From an uncultured Clostridia bacterium (GTDB lineage: Bacteria; Bacillota; Clostridia; UBA1381): a DNA stretch of 64,000 nt. Both the position numbers and the translations under genes were made by a program. Under the pieces are notes generated by a model. The model ran no database searches and had not been told where the DNA came from. It saw only the letters and a list, made by a program, of their open reading frames with translations. How positions within the stretch are numbered: position 1 is the stretch's first letter; the number at the start of each line of letters is the position of its first letter. The DNA lies in contig CAKSIJ010000010.1 of NCBI GenBank assembly GCA_934462715.1, forward strand, positions 1-64,000, written 5' to 3'. Positions 52,357 to 60,809 of the stretch are shown here, in pieces.

Positions 52357-54237
52357 ATGAAAAGCAAAGAAATAGCAAAAAGTAAATCAATACGAAATGC
52401 TGAATATTATGATTTGATAGATGTCTTTGACGAGTTGTACGCACAAAGTATGGCGGGAAATAAGTTTGACAATCTGATGGAATACATAACCTCAGACGAA
52501 AATATAAAACTCGCTTACCGCAATATTAAGCGTAACAAGGGCAGTACAACACCCGGAACGGACAATCTAACGATTAAAAACATTGAAGCTCTTGATATTG
52601 ATACCTTCATTAGTAAGGTTATCAAAAAGTTTAATTGGTACAAATCGAGAAAAGTTAAAAGAGTTGATATCCCCAAACCAAACGGTGGAATAAGACCATT
52701 AGGAATTCCGTCAATATGGGACAGGATAATACAGCAATGTATACTTCAAGTTTTAGAACCAATATGCGAAGCAAAATTTCATGATAGAAGCAATGGTTTC
52801 AGACCAAATCGCTCTGCTGAAAATGCTATTGCACAGTGCTATAAGTTTATACAACAGATGAATTTACATTATGTTGTAGACATAGACATAAAAGGTTTCT
52901 TTGACAATGTTAATCACTCTAAACTTATAAGACAGATGTGGACGCTTGGAATAAAAGACAAGAAGTTAATTTGCATAATTAAGGAAATGCTTAAAGCACC
53001 TATAGTTATGCCAAACGGTGATGAAATATATCCGACAAAAGGAACGCCACAGGGCGGAATTCTATCACCTTTACTTTCTAATATTGTCTTAAATGAACTT
53101 GATTGGTGGATTGCAAGTCAGTGGGAGGAATTCCCGACAAATCACACATATCATGAACATATTCCTAATAGCGGAAAAGCTGCACACGATAATAAGTATA
53201 GAGCTATGAGAAGCACAAACCTGAAAGAAATGCACATGGTTCGCTATGCTGATGACTTTAAGATCTTTTGTAAAACTAAAGCAGATGCTGAAAAAACTTT
53301 TATTGCTGTTGAGCAATGGGTTAAGGATAGGCTTGGGCTTGAAATTTCAAAAGAAAAATCAAAAATAGTAAACTTGGAAAAACACTATTCTGAGTTTCTT
53401 GGTTTCAAAATGAAAGCGGTTAAGAAGGGTCAAAAGTTTGTTGTCCAATCGCATATAAGCGATAAGGCACTTAAAAGAGAAGGGGAAAAATTAACAGAGC
53501 AAATTAAGCTGATACAAAGTAGGCTTGGAACCAACAGAAGTCATGAGGCCACAACCTTATATAATTCTATGGTTATGGGAATACATGAGTATTATAATAT
53601 TGCAACGCATATTAACCCCGACTTTCATTTGCTTGCCTTCAGAGTACATAAGATGTTCAAAAATCGAATACGAAAAGAACTCAAGAGGGAATGCAATGGG
53701 AAAATCTCAAATAAAAGTGTTTTGGCAAAGTATGCAAAAAGCAAACAAATCAGATACATAAACGGTATGCCGATATTACCTGTTGGATATGTTCAACATA
53801 AAAATCCAATGTTCAAAAAGGTGTCGATAAATAAGTATACGGTATCGGGCAGGGAAGAAATTCATAAAATGCTCGGATGTGTAGATAAGTCATTGTTAAA
53901 CTATATAATGACTCATCCTGTAAAACATCGTAGTATCGAATATAACGACAATCGGGTTTCGCTATATGTTGCACAAAAAGGTATGTGCGCTGTAACAGGA
54001 CAGGAATTAAATATAAGTAATATGGAATGTCATCATAAAATCCCAAAACACTTGGGCGGAAATGACAAATACCAAAACTTGATTCTGATTACCTTTGAAG
54101 TACACAAACTAATTCATGTGACAAGTGAAATATCCATTAAGAAGTATCTTGATTTAGTAAAGCCGACACAAAACGCATTAACCAAGATAAACAATCTAAG
54201 AGAGCAATCAGGAAATCAAATCATAAATGCAATGTAA
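52357..54237 (+). CDS. ltrA: Group II intron reverse transcriptase/maturase with HNH endonuclease
   Basis: 626 residues. RT motifs: GIRPLGIPSIWDRIIQ (about 107-122), NGFRPNRSAENAI (146-158), DIDIKGFFDN (175-184), TPQGGILSPLLSN (231-243), and YADD near 300. The maturase X domain and a C-terminal HNH endonuclease (CHHKIP near 568) follow. It splices and moves the intron. The good ribosome site (AAGGAGGG) favours ATG 52344, which is in another frame and stops at 52386 within an A run. A one-base change there may have moved the true start. Confidence 0.9.
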   Translation: MKSKEIAKSKSIRNAEYYDLIDVFDELYAQSMAGNKFDNLMEYITSDENIKLAYRNIKRNKGSTTPGTDNLTIKNIEALDIDTFISKVIKKFNWYKSRKVKRVDIPKPNGGIRPLGIPSIWDRIIQQCILQVLEPICEAKFHDRSNGFRPNRSAENAIAQCYKFIQQMNLHYVVDIDIKGFFDNVNHSKLIRQMWTLGIKDKKLICIIKEMLKAPIVMPNGDEIYPTKGTPQGGILSPLLSNIVLNELDWWIASQWEEFPTNHTYHEHIPNSGKAAHDNKYRAMRSTNLKEMHMVRYADDFKIFCKTKADAEKTFIAVEQWVKDRLGLEISKEKSKIVNLEKHYSEFLGFKMKAVKKGQKFVVQSHISDKALKREGEKLTEQIKLIQSRLGTNRSHEATTLYNSMVMGIHEYYNIATHINPDFHLLAFRVHKMFKNRIRKELKRECNGKISNKSVLAKYAKSKQIRYINGMPILPVGYVQHKNPMFKKVSINKYTVSGREEIHKMLGCVDKSLLNYIMTHPVKHRSIEYNDNRVSLYVAQKGMCAVTGQELNISNMECHHKIPKHLGGNDKYQNLILITFEVHKLIHVTSEISIKKYLDLVKPTQNALTKINNLREQSGNQIINAM

Positions 54238-54290
54238 GGAAAAATATGAATTGAATTCATTAGTTTAGTAAAAGAATAGTAGTCGATGGC

Positions 54291-54324
54291 GCGCCGTGTG
54301 AGGTGAAAGTCTCACGCACGGTGC
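54291..54324 (+). other. Group II intron domain V
   Basis: Catalytic hairpin: GCGCCGTGTGAGG ... GTCTCACGCACGGTGC with a GAAA loop (54305-54308). Domain VI follows to 54373. These carry the catalytic triad and branch point. Confidence 0.85.
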
Positions 54325-54373
54325 AGGGCGGGGGAAAAGCCGGAGATAATATCAAAAGCTTACCTATCGCCAT

Positions 54374-55161
54374 TCATCGGTCAAATACTTCCCAATATTG
54401 ACGGGATAGAATTTGCCGATGCAAATAATGTCCCGTATATTCCTACTATGGCGGAAATAGATGAGGATCCCGTCGGAGCATATTACAATATGACAGGTGA
54501 TTACAATGATGAGGTTACGGCAGAGGATGTCAAGGCGGAAATCGAACGTGTCGTAAAAGCCGAAGAGGATAAAAAGAAAAATGAAAAGGAATTTCGGTAT
54601 GTATATACACCGCTGATTGAAGCAATTAAAAACGGATACGTTATCGAAATTCAGGAGCCCACGGTTATAAGCAAACAAGGTGTTCTGGTCGGACTTAATT
54701 CACTACTTGATAACTGTAAGGCAATAAAACTGATGACAGGCGAGGTTATTGAAAGACATCCCGATACAGTGATAATACTTACAACCAATACGGACTATAA
54801 CGGGTGTAAGGAGCTTAATCAGTCAATCGTATCGCGTATGAACTTGATTTTTGATATGAATACGCCGGATGTTAAAACTATGACCGCCAGAGCAATGGGA
54901 ATAACAGGCTGTAAGGACAAGACAATCGTCAGAAAAATGGCTGAAACAATCGAAAAGATTATAAAGAAATGCAGTGAGGAACTGATAACGGACGGAAGCT
55001 GCGGTATGCGAGAGCTTATCAGCTGGGTTCAGAGTTATATGATATGCGAAGACGCAGCGGCAGCGGCAGAGTACACGGTTCTTGCATCGGCAACCGCTGA
55101 TGAAGAGAGCAGGGATAGCCTTCGTTCTACCTGTGTTGCTCCTGTATTTGAAACTGTATGA
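54374..55161 (+). CDS. MoxR-type AAA ATPase, second exon
   Basis: Completes the ATPase: the first codon is formed with the last T of exon 1. FIGQILPN and the region VPYIPTMAEIDEDP lead to TVIILTTNTDYNGC and VSRMNLIF (sensor and arginine finger region). MoxR ATPases remodel proteins with a VWA partner, and that partner is encoded at 55438. A separate start at ATG 54448 is unlikely to be used, as it lacks the P-loop. Confidence 0.8.
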
Positions 55162-55180
55162 GAGGAGAGAAAATAAATGA

Positions 55181-55431
55181 ATGAAAACGAGAGTTGTTTC
55201 AGCGTGTGATAATGAGTATGTCTTCGCAAAGAATTTGCGAACTCTCAGACAACAGCAAAAACCTTATCTCTCACAAAGCAAATTGTCAAAAAGGCTTGGC
55301 GTTTGCCGCACTACCTATATCAGCTATGAAATGGGCAGTCGGCAGGCTCCGGCTTTTTTTGTCGCTGCTGTGCCGATTATTTTGGAATAACGGCAGATCG
55401 GATACTGAGAGAAAAACTATGGAAGGAGTGA
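55181..55431 (+). pseudogene. XRE-family regulator with frameshift at a T run
   Basis: The frame from ATG 55181 is a clear XRE HTH protein (FAKNLRTLRQ, LSQSKLSKRLGVCRTTYISYEMGSRQAP) but stops at 55390. In the -1 frame the domain goes on as ADYFGITADRILREKLWKE to TGA 55429-55431, the usual end of this family. The shift point is the T run at 55354-55360, which has the form T TTT TTT in the right phase for programmed -1 slippage. It may be a true frameshift gene, a recent mutation, or a homopolymer read error. It ends at the ribosome site of the VWA gene. Confidence 0.65.
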
Positions 55432-55437
55432 TTAAAA

Positions 55438-57528
55438 ATGAGAACATCTCATAAAAAGATACATCAGATGATTGCTGATGAAAAATCAAAATTAACAGAC
55501 GCTGAGATATTTTCTTCAAAAGCATATGCTGCGTATCTGATGGATATTGTAGAAGTTACAACAGGAAGATATAGGCGTAAAATGAAGGTAATAACAAGCT
55601 GGGATGAAAAACCCAGTGCAGATGTTGCGTATACGGACAACCGAATTATTTATCTAAACTGCGGAAATTGCATTACGGCTGATTATCCGACCAAAGAACT
55701 GAAACATTTAAGCCTTTTAGGGCTTGTCGGTCATGAGGCAGGACATGTGCTTTATACGGATTTTTCATCTTTATTGCTTTTTATGCAGGCAGTGGATAAC
55801 GGCACTATGTATCCATCAAAGCCTAATGATCTGGAAGATGAAGAACAGGAATATCTTGAGCAATATCTTGAGGTTCTGAAAGAAAAAGACCAAAAATCAA
55901 ACTGTATAATAAAATATATTCTGCATAGTATCGCAAATATTTTAGAGGACTGCTATATAGAAGCGAGTATGTGTACGGATTTTCCGGGCACTTTCAAGAC
56001 AGGAATAACACTTAACAATGTTAAACTGACAGAGGATTCATTATCAATCTCAAATCAGATTGCAAAGAAAATTCCAAAGGCTGCAATAATTACTAACTTA
56101 CTTTTGCAGTATGCACGTGTTGGTGAATATAACAATGACGGCGGATACAAGGGAGAGATAACAGATACCTTTGATTCGTGCATTGAACTTGTTGACGATG
56201 CTGTTGATAAGCTTGATGCAAGGAAACGATATAATTGTGCCAATCGTATTTTTCTGAGAATGTGGCCGTATGTTAAGGAGTGGATTGAAGAAATTAAAAG
56301 TGATCCGTCCAAAACACCGCAGGAGGTACAGGATATGCTTGATGCGCTTGAAAAAGAGCTCGGCAATCCGACAGGTGAAGCCGGCGGTTCAAAACTTCCT
56401 TCCGGTACAGACGTACCAAGCAAAGGAAGGGTTAAGCCAGATTTCTCGCAGAAAGCATCGGCAATTGCTGAAGCACAGGATGTTTTGGAAAGCGAGGGAG
56501 GCAGATTCGCTCTTGTAAAGACTGATGATATTGACGAAAGCGGTTCCGGAGGTGTGGAATATAACAATAAATACAGTGGCAGCGGATATAAAAAGGCTGC
56601 GGCTGATATGGAACGGCTGATGTCATCGGTCGCAGAGGACAAGGCTTATGTGCTTTATAATGAGGAGCTTGAAGATGAACTTCAGAAAGAATCAAACCAA
56701 ATTCGCTATGGGAACGCTCACAGTGGGGTTCATATAAGAATTAACCGAGTGGCGAAAGTTCCGGACGGATATGCCGAGGAGTATAAAAGAATAGCTCCAC
56801 CGCTTCTTTCTATATCCAAAAGACTGCAGAAGCAGATACTTCCGAAATTGCGTGATGAATCGGAAGGCGGCCGTATAAACGGATTGCTTTTCGGACGGCG
56901 GATAAATGCACGTTCTGTTGTTGAAGATGACGGACGGATTTTTTACAACAAGAAATATCCTGATGATGAAGCTAAAATGGCTGTTGCGGTTTTGGTTGAT
57001 GAATCCGGCTCGATGAGCTGTTCTGACAGAATTACAAGCGCGAGAACAGCAGCTGTAGTAATGTATGATTTCTGTGTTTCGCTCGGAATACCTCTGGCTA
57101 TGTACGGACACACCGAGTATTCCGAAGGAGTCGAACTGTATAACTATACAGAATTTGATTCGGCGGATAAAAATGACCGATACAGGGTTATGGATATGTC
57201 TGCAAGAGGCGGAAATCGTGACGGAGCGGCACTTCGCTTTGTTGCCGAGCGCCTTGTGCAAAGACCTGAGAAGATAAAACTGCTTATAATCATATCTGAC
57301 GGTCAGCCGGCAGGGTGTGGCTATGGCGGTACAGCAGCTGAAGCGGATTTAAGAGGGATTAAGAAAGAATATAAGAATAAAGGGGTTACAATGTTTGCGG
57401 CGGCAATCGGTGATGATAAACCGAATATTGAAAGAATCTACAAAGAGGGATTTTTGGATATTTCGGACATAAACAAATTGCCGATGTTTTTAACAAAACT
57501 GGTTGTAACATATTTAAAGAAAATTTAA
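55438..57528 (+). CDS. VWA-domain protein with HEAGH motif, MoxR partner
   Basis: 696 residues. N-terminal metal-site-like GLVGHEAGHVLYTDF near 94-108, a helical region, a flexible linker (about 300-345), and a C-terminal von Willebrand A domain with the MIDAS motif DESGSMS near 521. This is the CobT/NorD-type layout of MoxR-associated VWA proteins. HEAGH has the HExxH form of zinc proteases but is untested here. It lies just after the split MoxR ATPase and the XRE gene. Confidence 0.8.
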   Translation: MRTSHKKIHQMIADEKSKLTDAEIFSSKAYAAYLMDIVEVTTGRYRRKMKVITSWDEKPSADVAYTDNRIIYLNCGNCITADYPTKELKHLSLLGLVGHEAGHVLYTDFSSLLLFMQAVDNGTMYPSKPNDLEDEEQEYLEQYLEVLKEKDQKSNCIIKYILHSIANILEDCYIEASMCTDFPGTFKTGITLNNVKLTEDSLSISNQIAKKIPKAAIITNLLLQYARVGEYNNDGGYKGEITDTFDSCIELVDDAVDKLDARKRYNCANRIFLRMWPYVKEWIEEIKSDPSKTPQEVQDMLDALEKELGNPTGEAGGSKLPSGTDVPSKGRVKPDFSQKASAIAEAQDVLESEGGRFALVKTDDIDESGSGGVEYNNKYSGSGYKKAAADMERLMSSVAEDKAYVLYNEELEDELQKESNQIRYGNAHSGVHIRINRVAKVPDGYAEEYKRIAPPLLSISKRLQKQILPKLRDESEGGRINGLLFGRRINARSVVEDDGRIFYNKKYPDDEAKMAVAVLVDESGSMSCSDRITSARTAAVVMYDFCVSLGIPLAMYGHTEYSEGVELYNYTEFDSADKNDRYRVMDMSARGGNRDGAALRFVAERLVQRPEKIKLLIIISDGQPAGCGYGGTAAEADLRGIKKEYKNKGVTMFAAAIGDDKPNIERIYKEGFLDISDINKLPMFLTKLVVTYLKKI

Positions 57529-57541
57529 CGGAGGTAAAATT

Positions 57542-58198
57542 ATGAGTGGAGAAGTATATATATCCAGACAAATTGCAAAATATGCAACTGATAAAAAATT
57601 GATTGAATTTAATGATAAGATGCGTTTACCGCCGGTTGAATGTTATGCTCATATACAGGCAACCGGAGATAAAAATAAAGATGGTAAGAATGTTAATTCT
57701 CTTATAGGAATTACAATGCTTGACTATTCAAAAGGAACAGGAAATAATACGGTAAGTGTTGAAGCAAACATAACTCCCGATGAGTTGATGTATGTCTTTT
57801 CAAAACTCAACCAAGGTGTGGAAAGGTTTGAAATGACACAGGATAAAATTTTCGGAGAACCCGATGAAAACGGTCAGTGCAGTGTAACTAAATTAAAAAT
57901 TATGCGTGCGACCGTGGATGCAAAGGGGAAACCGAGGAATTATCCGTGGTTTGTTCAAATTGAAAACGGCAAAGCTGTAAAAGCAAAAAACGAAAAAAGC
58001 GGCGGCAGCTATATCAAGGCCAATACATATGTTGTCGGAGCTAAAGTTTTTGTGAATATAAACGATTTTGATATGTTTAAGCTGCTTTCAAGAATTCAAA
58101 GTTTTATAAATGCTTGGGAATGTACCTATTCGCCGGACAGAATAAGACAGGCAAAGCAGATTGCGGCAAAAAATATGAAGGAGAGTGCAAATAAGTGA
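57542..58198 (+). CDS. Unknown protein in the MoxR-VWA cluster
   Basis: 218 residues, mixed alpha-beta, hydrophilic, with a basic C-terminal helix (RIRQAKQIAAKNMKES). No motif recognised. It follows the VWA gene by 13 bases with a good ribosome site and overlaps the next gene (GTGA). Constant association with MoxR-VWA elsewhere would suggest a joint role. Confidence 0.6.
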   Translation: MSGEVYISRQIAKYATDKKLIEFNDKMRLPPVECYAHIQATGDKNKDGKNVNSLIGITMLDYSKGTGNNTVSVEANITPDELMYVFSKLNQGVERFEMTQDKIFGEPDENGQCSVTKLKIMRATVDAKGKPRNYPWFVQIENGKAVKAKNEKSGGSYIKANTYVVGAKVFVNINDFDMFKLLSRIQSFINAWECTYSPDRIRQAKQIAAKNMKESANK

Positions 58199-58518
58199 TT
58201 TATGCAAAAAACGGAGAACGGATTACTGCAGACGGATATACATTTGCGGTAGGCGAAAGAATTATGGCGACAGACAGCGACTATGCCGGATTAAAGGGCT
58301 GCATAACCGAAATCAGAACCGGGTTGGACAAAGAAACAGAAAATGCGACAGACGATATTTACTGCAGCTTCGATTTTCCTGAAAGCGAGGAAAATGTCAG
58401 ACTCTTGGAAAAACACTTTTCAGCGCTATATGGCGTAAAGAAGACAAGAGATAATATTGCGCTTGATTCGGTTATCATGGCTCCCGAACAAATCAGGAGG
58501 CTTGCGGCAAATGAATAA
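58195..58518 (+). CDS. Small unknown protein
   Basis: 107 residues with KOW/SH3-like strands in the first half (GERIMATDSDYAGLKGCITEIR). GTG start at 58195 overlapping the previous stop. Not recognised. Confidence 0.55.
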   Translation: MIYAKNGERITADGYTFAVGERIMATDSDYAGLKGCITEIRTGLDKETENATDDIYCSFDFPESEENVRLLEKHFSALYGVKKTRDNIALDSVIMAPEQIRRLAANE

Positions 58519-58794
58519 TATATTCGGAATATTTCAGCTCATAGGCGGAGTTATACTGTCGATTGGCTACATTCCGCAAATTGTTCAGATATTTAGAACA
58601 AAATCATCTGAGGGACTTAATTTAAGTCCTTCGGAATGATATTTGCAGGAATTTTGCTATATGAAATATATGCGATATCGCTTGTCGTTATTAATGACAG
58701 CGGGCATATGTATCTCATAACAAACAGTATTTCTATGCTCTTGAGCGGATCAATGTGCTTATTAATTAAAATTTTTGCAAAAAAGGGAGAGTAA
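58511..58794 (+). pseudogene. SemiSWEET (PQ-loop) transporter gene split into two frames
   Basis: Frame 1 (ATG 58511 to TGA 58637-58639) gives 42 residues with the PQ motif GYIPQIVQIFRTKSSEG and the first membrane helix. Frame 2 (ATG 58636 to TAA 58792-58794) gives 52 residues with the other two helices (FAGILLYEIYAISLVV, LITNSISMLLSGSM). Together they make one 94-residue SemiSWEET. The ATGA overlap would allow coupled translation of two halves, so either a frameshift or a two-piece protein. SemiSWEETs are sugar transporters. Confidence 0.65.
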
Positions 58795-58799
58795 ATTAT

Positions 58800-59549
58800 A
58801 TGAAAGTAAATGAAACAGTAAGAGATATACTTGCAGAGTGTATGGTTGAGGGAAATTTATTAAAACTGCCGGACAGACAACTGGACAGGAAAACATATAC
58901 AGATGTCAATACAGTGCTTGAAGGTCTTGGCGGCAAATGGGACAGAAAGCTTAAAGGTCATCTGTTTGATTCGTCGCCGGAAGCGGCGCTTGAAGAAGTG
59001 ATTTTAAGCGGTGAATATACAAACTTGAAAAAAGAATTTCAGTTTTTTGAAACACCGACAGAGCTCGCATCAAGACTGTGTGACATGGCGGAAATTACTT
59101 CGGATTGCACTGTTCTTGAACCGTCCGTTGGCAAAGGCAGAATTGCCGATGAGATAATGAAAAGGTGCCCCGCAAAACTGTATTGCTTTGAAATTAATAA
59201 AGATATGGAAAAATATCTTAAAGACAAGCCTTATGCGGTTTATTATGAGGACTTTCTCAATTTGTCAACGGAATATGATATCCCGAATAGAATTGTGATG
59301 AATCCACCGTTTTCAAAGCAGCAGGACGTTGATCATGTATATAAAGCTTTTGATTGTTTAAAGCCAGGAGGCATTCTTGTTTCAATAATGAGTATATCTC
59401 ATACATACAGAACAAATAAAAAATCCGAATTGTTCAGAGAATTTCTCGAACAGACCGGTGCTGAGACAGAATTTCTTCCGCAGGGAACATTTAAAGAAAG
59501 TGGAACAATGGCAAATACCTGCGTGATTAAGATAAGAAAGTCGATATAA
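58800..59549 (+). CDS. N6-adenine-type DNA methyltransferase
   Basis: 249 residues. VLEPSVGKGRIA near 105-116 is the SAM-binding motif and IVMNPPFSK near 165-173 is motif IV of adenine methylases. The N-terminal 80 residues are extra. No restriction gene is adjacent, so it is a solitary methylase that may protect the element in new hosts. Confidence 0.78.
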   Translation: MKVNETVRDILAECMVEGNLLKLPDRQLDRKTYTDVNTVLEGLGGKWDRKLKGHLFDSSPEAALEEVILSGEYTNLKKEFQFFETPTELASRLCDMAEITSDCTVLEPSVGKGRIADEIMKRCPAKLYCFEINKDMEKYLKDKPYAVYYEDFLNLSTEYDIPNRIVMNPPFSKQQDVDHVYKAFDCLKPGGILVSIMSISHTYRTNKKSELFREFLEQTGAETEFLPQGTFKESGTMANTCVIKIRKSI

Positions 59550-59569
59550 TTACGCAGGGAGGTATGGTT

Positions 59570-60103
59570 ATGTTTAAACATACAGGAATTGTACGCAGAA
59601 TTGATGAAGCGGGGAGAATATTGATTCCCAGAGAAGTAAGGCGACGTTTCCGTTTACGTGAAGGAGATCCTGTTGAAATCGGGGAGAATGAAAATATGGT
59701 TGCATTAAGAAAATACAGTGTACTTGAGTTGTTTGATGACACTACTCAAAAATTAATACGATGTTTTTCAAAAATGACAGATATGCCTGTTATATTATGC
59801 AACACAACACATGCTTTGTGCTCTACGATGCATATGTTTTCAATTTCAAGAGCGGTAGAACAGTTCAAAAATGTGTCTATGACTACAGAACTTTCAGAAG
59901 CTGTAAGAAACGAAAATAATAATTGCGTTGGATTAACGATTTCAAACGAAACGGAACATAAAGTGGCGTTTGTTGAGAAAATAGTTGTAAATGGTACAAT
60001 TGAAGGAGTGTTGATTATTCCTGCAACAGGGAAGAAAATCACTGATGAACACAGGACTTGTTTGAGGTTTTGTGCATCTACTATTGCTTCGGTTGCGGAA
60101 TAA
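59570..60103 (+). CDS. AbrB/SpoVT-family transcription regulator
   Basis: 177 residues. TGIVRRIDEAGRILIPREVRRRF and LREGDPVEI (4-40) are the SpoVT-AbrB swapped-hairpin DNA-binding domain. A C-terminal GAF-like domain (about 50-175) follows, as in SpoVT. ATG 59570 has the proper spacing from GGGAGG. It may be a repressor of the element. Targets not identified. Confidence 0.85.
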   Translation: MFKHTGIVRRIDEAGRILIPREVRRRFRLREGDPVEIGENENMVALRKYSVLELFDDTTQKLIRCFSKMTDMPVILCNTTHALCSTMHMFSISRAVEQFKNVSMTTELSEAVRNENNNCVGLTISNETEHKVAFVEKIVVNGTIEGVLIIPATGKKITDEHRTCLRFCASTIASVAE

Positions 60104-60123
60104 GATATTAAATTAAAAGATGC

Positions 60124-60149
60124 AGCAGGATGGGGGAACTCATCCTGCT
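60124..60149 (+). other. Strong hairpin without T tract
   Basis: AGCAGGATG (60124-60132) pairs perfectly with CATCCTGCT (60141-60149). No T run follows, but it lies between two genes and may act as a weak terminator or mRNA end. Confidence 0.5.
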
Positions 60150-60171
60150 TGTTGCTATGGAGGTTTTTTAT

Positions 60172-60609
60172 GTGAATTTTGAAATGAATGTATTAGTTGA
60201 ATTTAATCGAGAGGTGGATTTAGACAATGACTATATCTGCCCGGGCGGTTTTGAAATGACTATGAATGAAAAAAATATCGAATTTGATTTTACGGAATTT
60301 CAATTCAATTTGATAGCAGACAATGACAGAGAGTGCTGTTTTAATCTCATAAAGCCCGATTTCAGCGGTTATCCGAAACTAAAGAAAATTACGGCAGAAG
60401 AATTAAAAAATATCTCTGAAATTAAAGAATGTTTTATCTATACGGGTGAGCCGGAAGAGACAGATTTGAAAGTTGTATCTGTTAAGGAAATCGGATTTGT
60501 CATTCTTGGAGAAAAGGCAGTGTTTACAGAAGTTCAAAGTAAAGTTATTGACGATTATAACGCATTATTGAGAAAAGGAGAGAAAAGTAAATGTATGAAC
60601 CGAAATTAA
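60172..60609 (+). CDS. Unknown acidic protein
   Basis: 145 residues, GTG start at 60172 behind TGGAGG; ATG 60184 is an alternative. Acidic with beta strands; no motif. The C-terminus overlaps the next gene by 19 bases. Not recognised. Confidence 0.5.
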   Translation: MNFEMNVLVEFNREVDLDNDYICPGGFEMTMNEKNIEFDFTEFQFNLIADNDRECCFNLIKPDFSGYPKLKKITAEELKNISEIKECFIYTGEPEETDLKVVSVKEIGFVILGEKAVFTEVQSKVIDDYNALLRKGEKSKCMNRN

Positions 60610-60809
60610 CGAGTAATGAGTTAAAGAAAAGAATTATGTTGCAGCAGCCATCTTTTTATAGCAGATTTTTGGATATTCCGCTTGAAGATCTTTGCGGATA
60701 TACTAAAGAACAGCTTGAAAGAATGGTTGACAACACAATAGAACAAATGCCTGAAGAATTGCTGAGGCAATTTGAAATTGAAATTTTAGGCGGAAAGAGA
60801 GAATTGTGA
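60591..60809 (+). CDS. Small helical unknown protein
   Basis: 72 residues, hydrophilic and helical. It overlaps the next start (TGATG), so is likely co-expressed with the methyltransferase. Not recognised. Confidence 0.55.
   Translation: MYEPKLTSNELKKRIMLQQPSFYSRFLDIPLEDLCGYTKEQLERMVDNTIEQMPEELLRQFEIEILGGKREL

Larger units (their letters stand above)
51639..54373 (+). mobile_element. Group II intron, 2735 bp, in the MoxR gene
   Basis: It begins with GTGCG (51639-51643), the group II 5' end, and ends with AT (54372-54373). Domain V is at 54291-54324 with stem GCGCCGTGTGAG... and GAAA loop, and domain VI follows. An intron-encoded protein occupies 52357-54237. Exact removal restores the ATPase frame (Phe-Asp / Phe-Ile-Gly-Gln), so both ends are well supported. 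The intron lies a few residues after the Walker A box. It is probably active, as the RT motifs are intact. Confidence 0.9.

Noticed and set aside
55194..55454. 86-codon frame overlapping the XRE gene
   Set aside because: It runs in a third frame with no ribosome site, while the XRE helix-turn-helix is clear in the 55181 frame.
56055..56642. Minus-strand frame of 195 codons
   Set aside because: Antisense to the VWA gene; Ser/Leu-rich composition typical of a shadow frame.
56692..57261. Minus-strand frame of 189 codons
   Set aside because: Antisense to the VWA domain; no ribosome site or recognisable motif.
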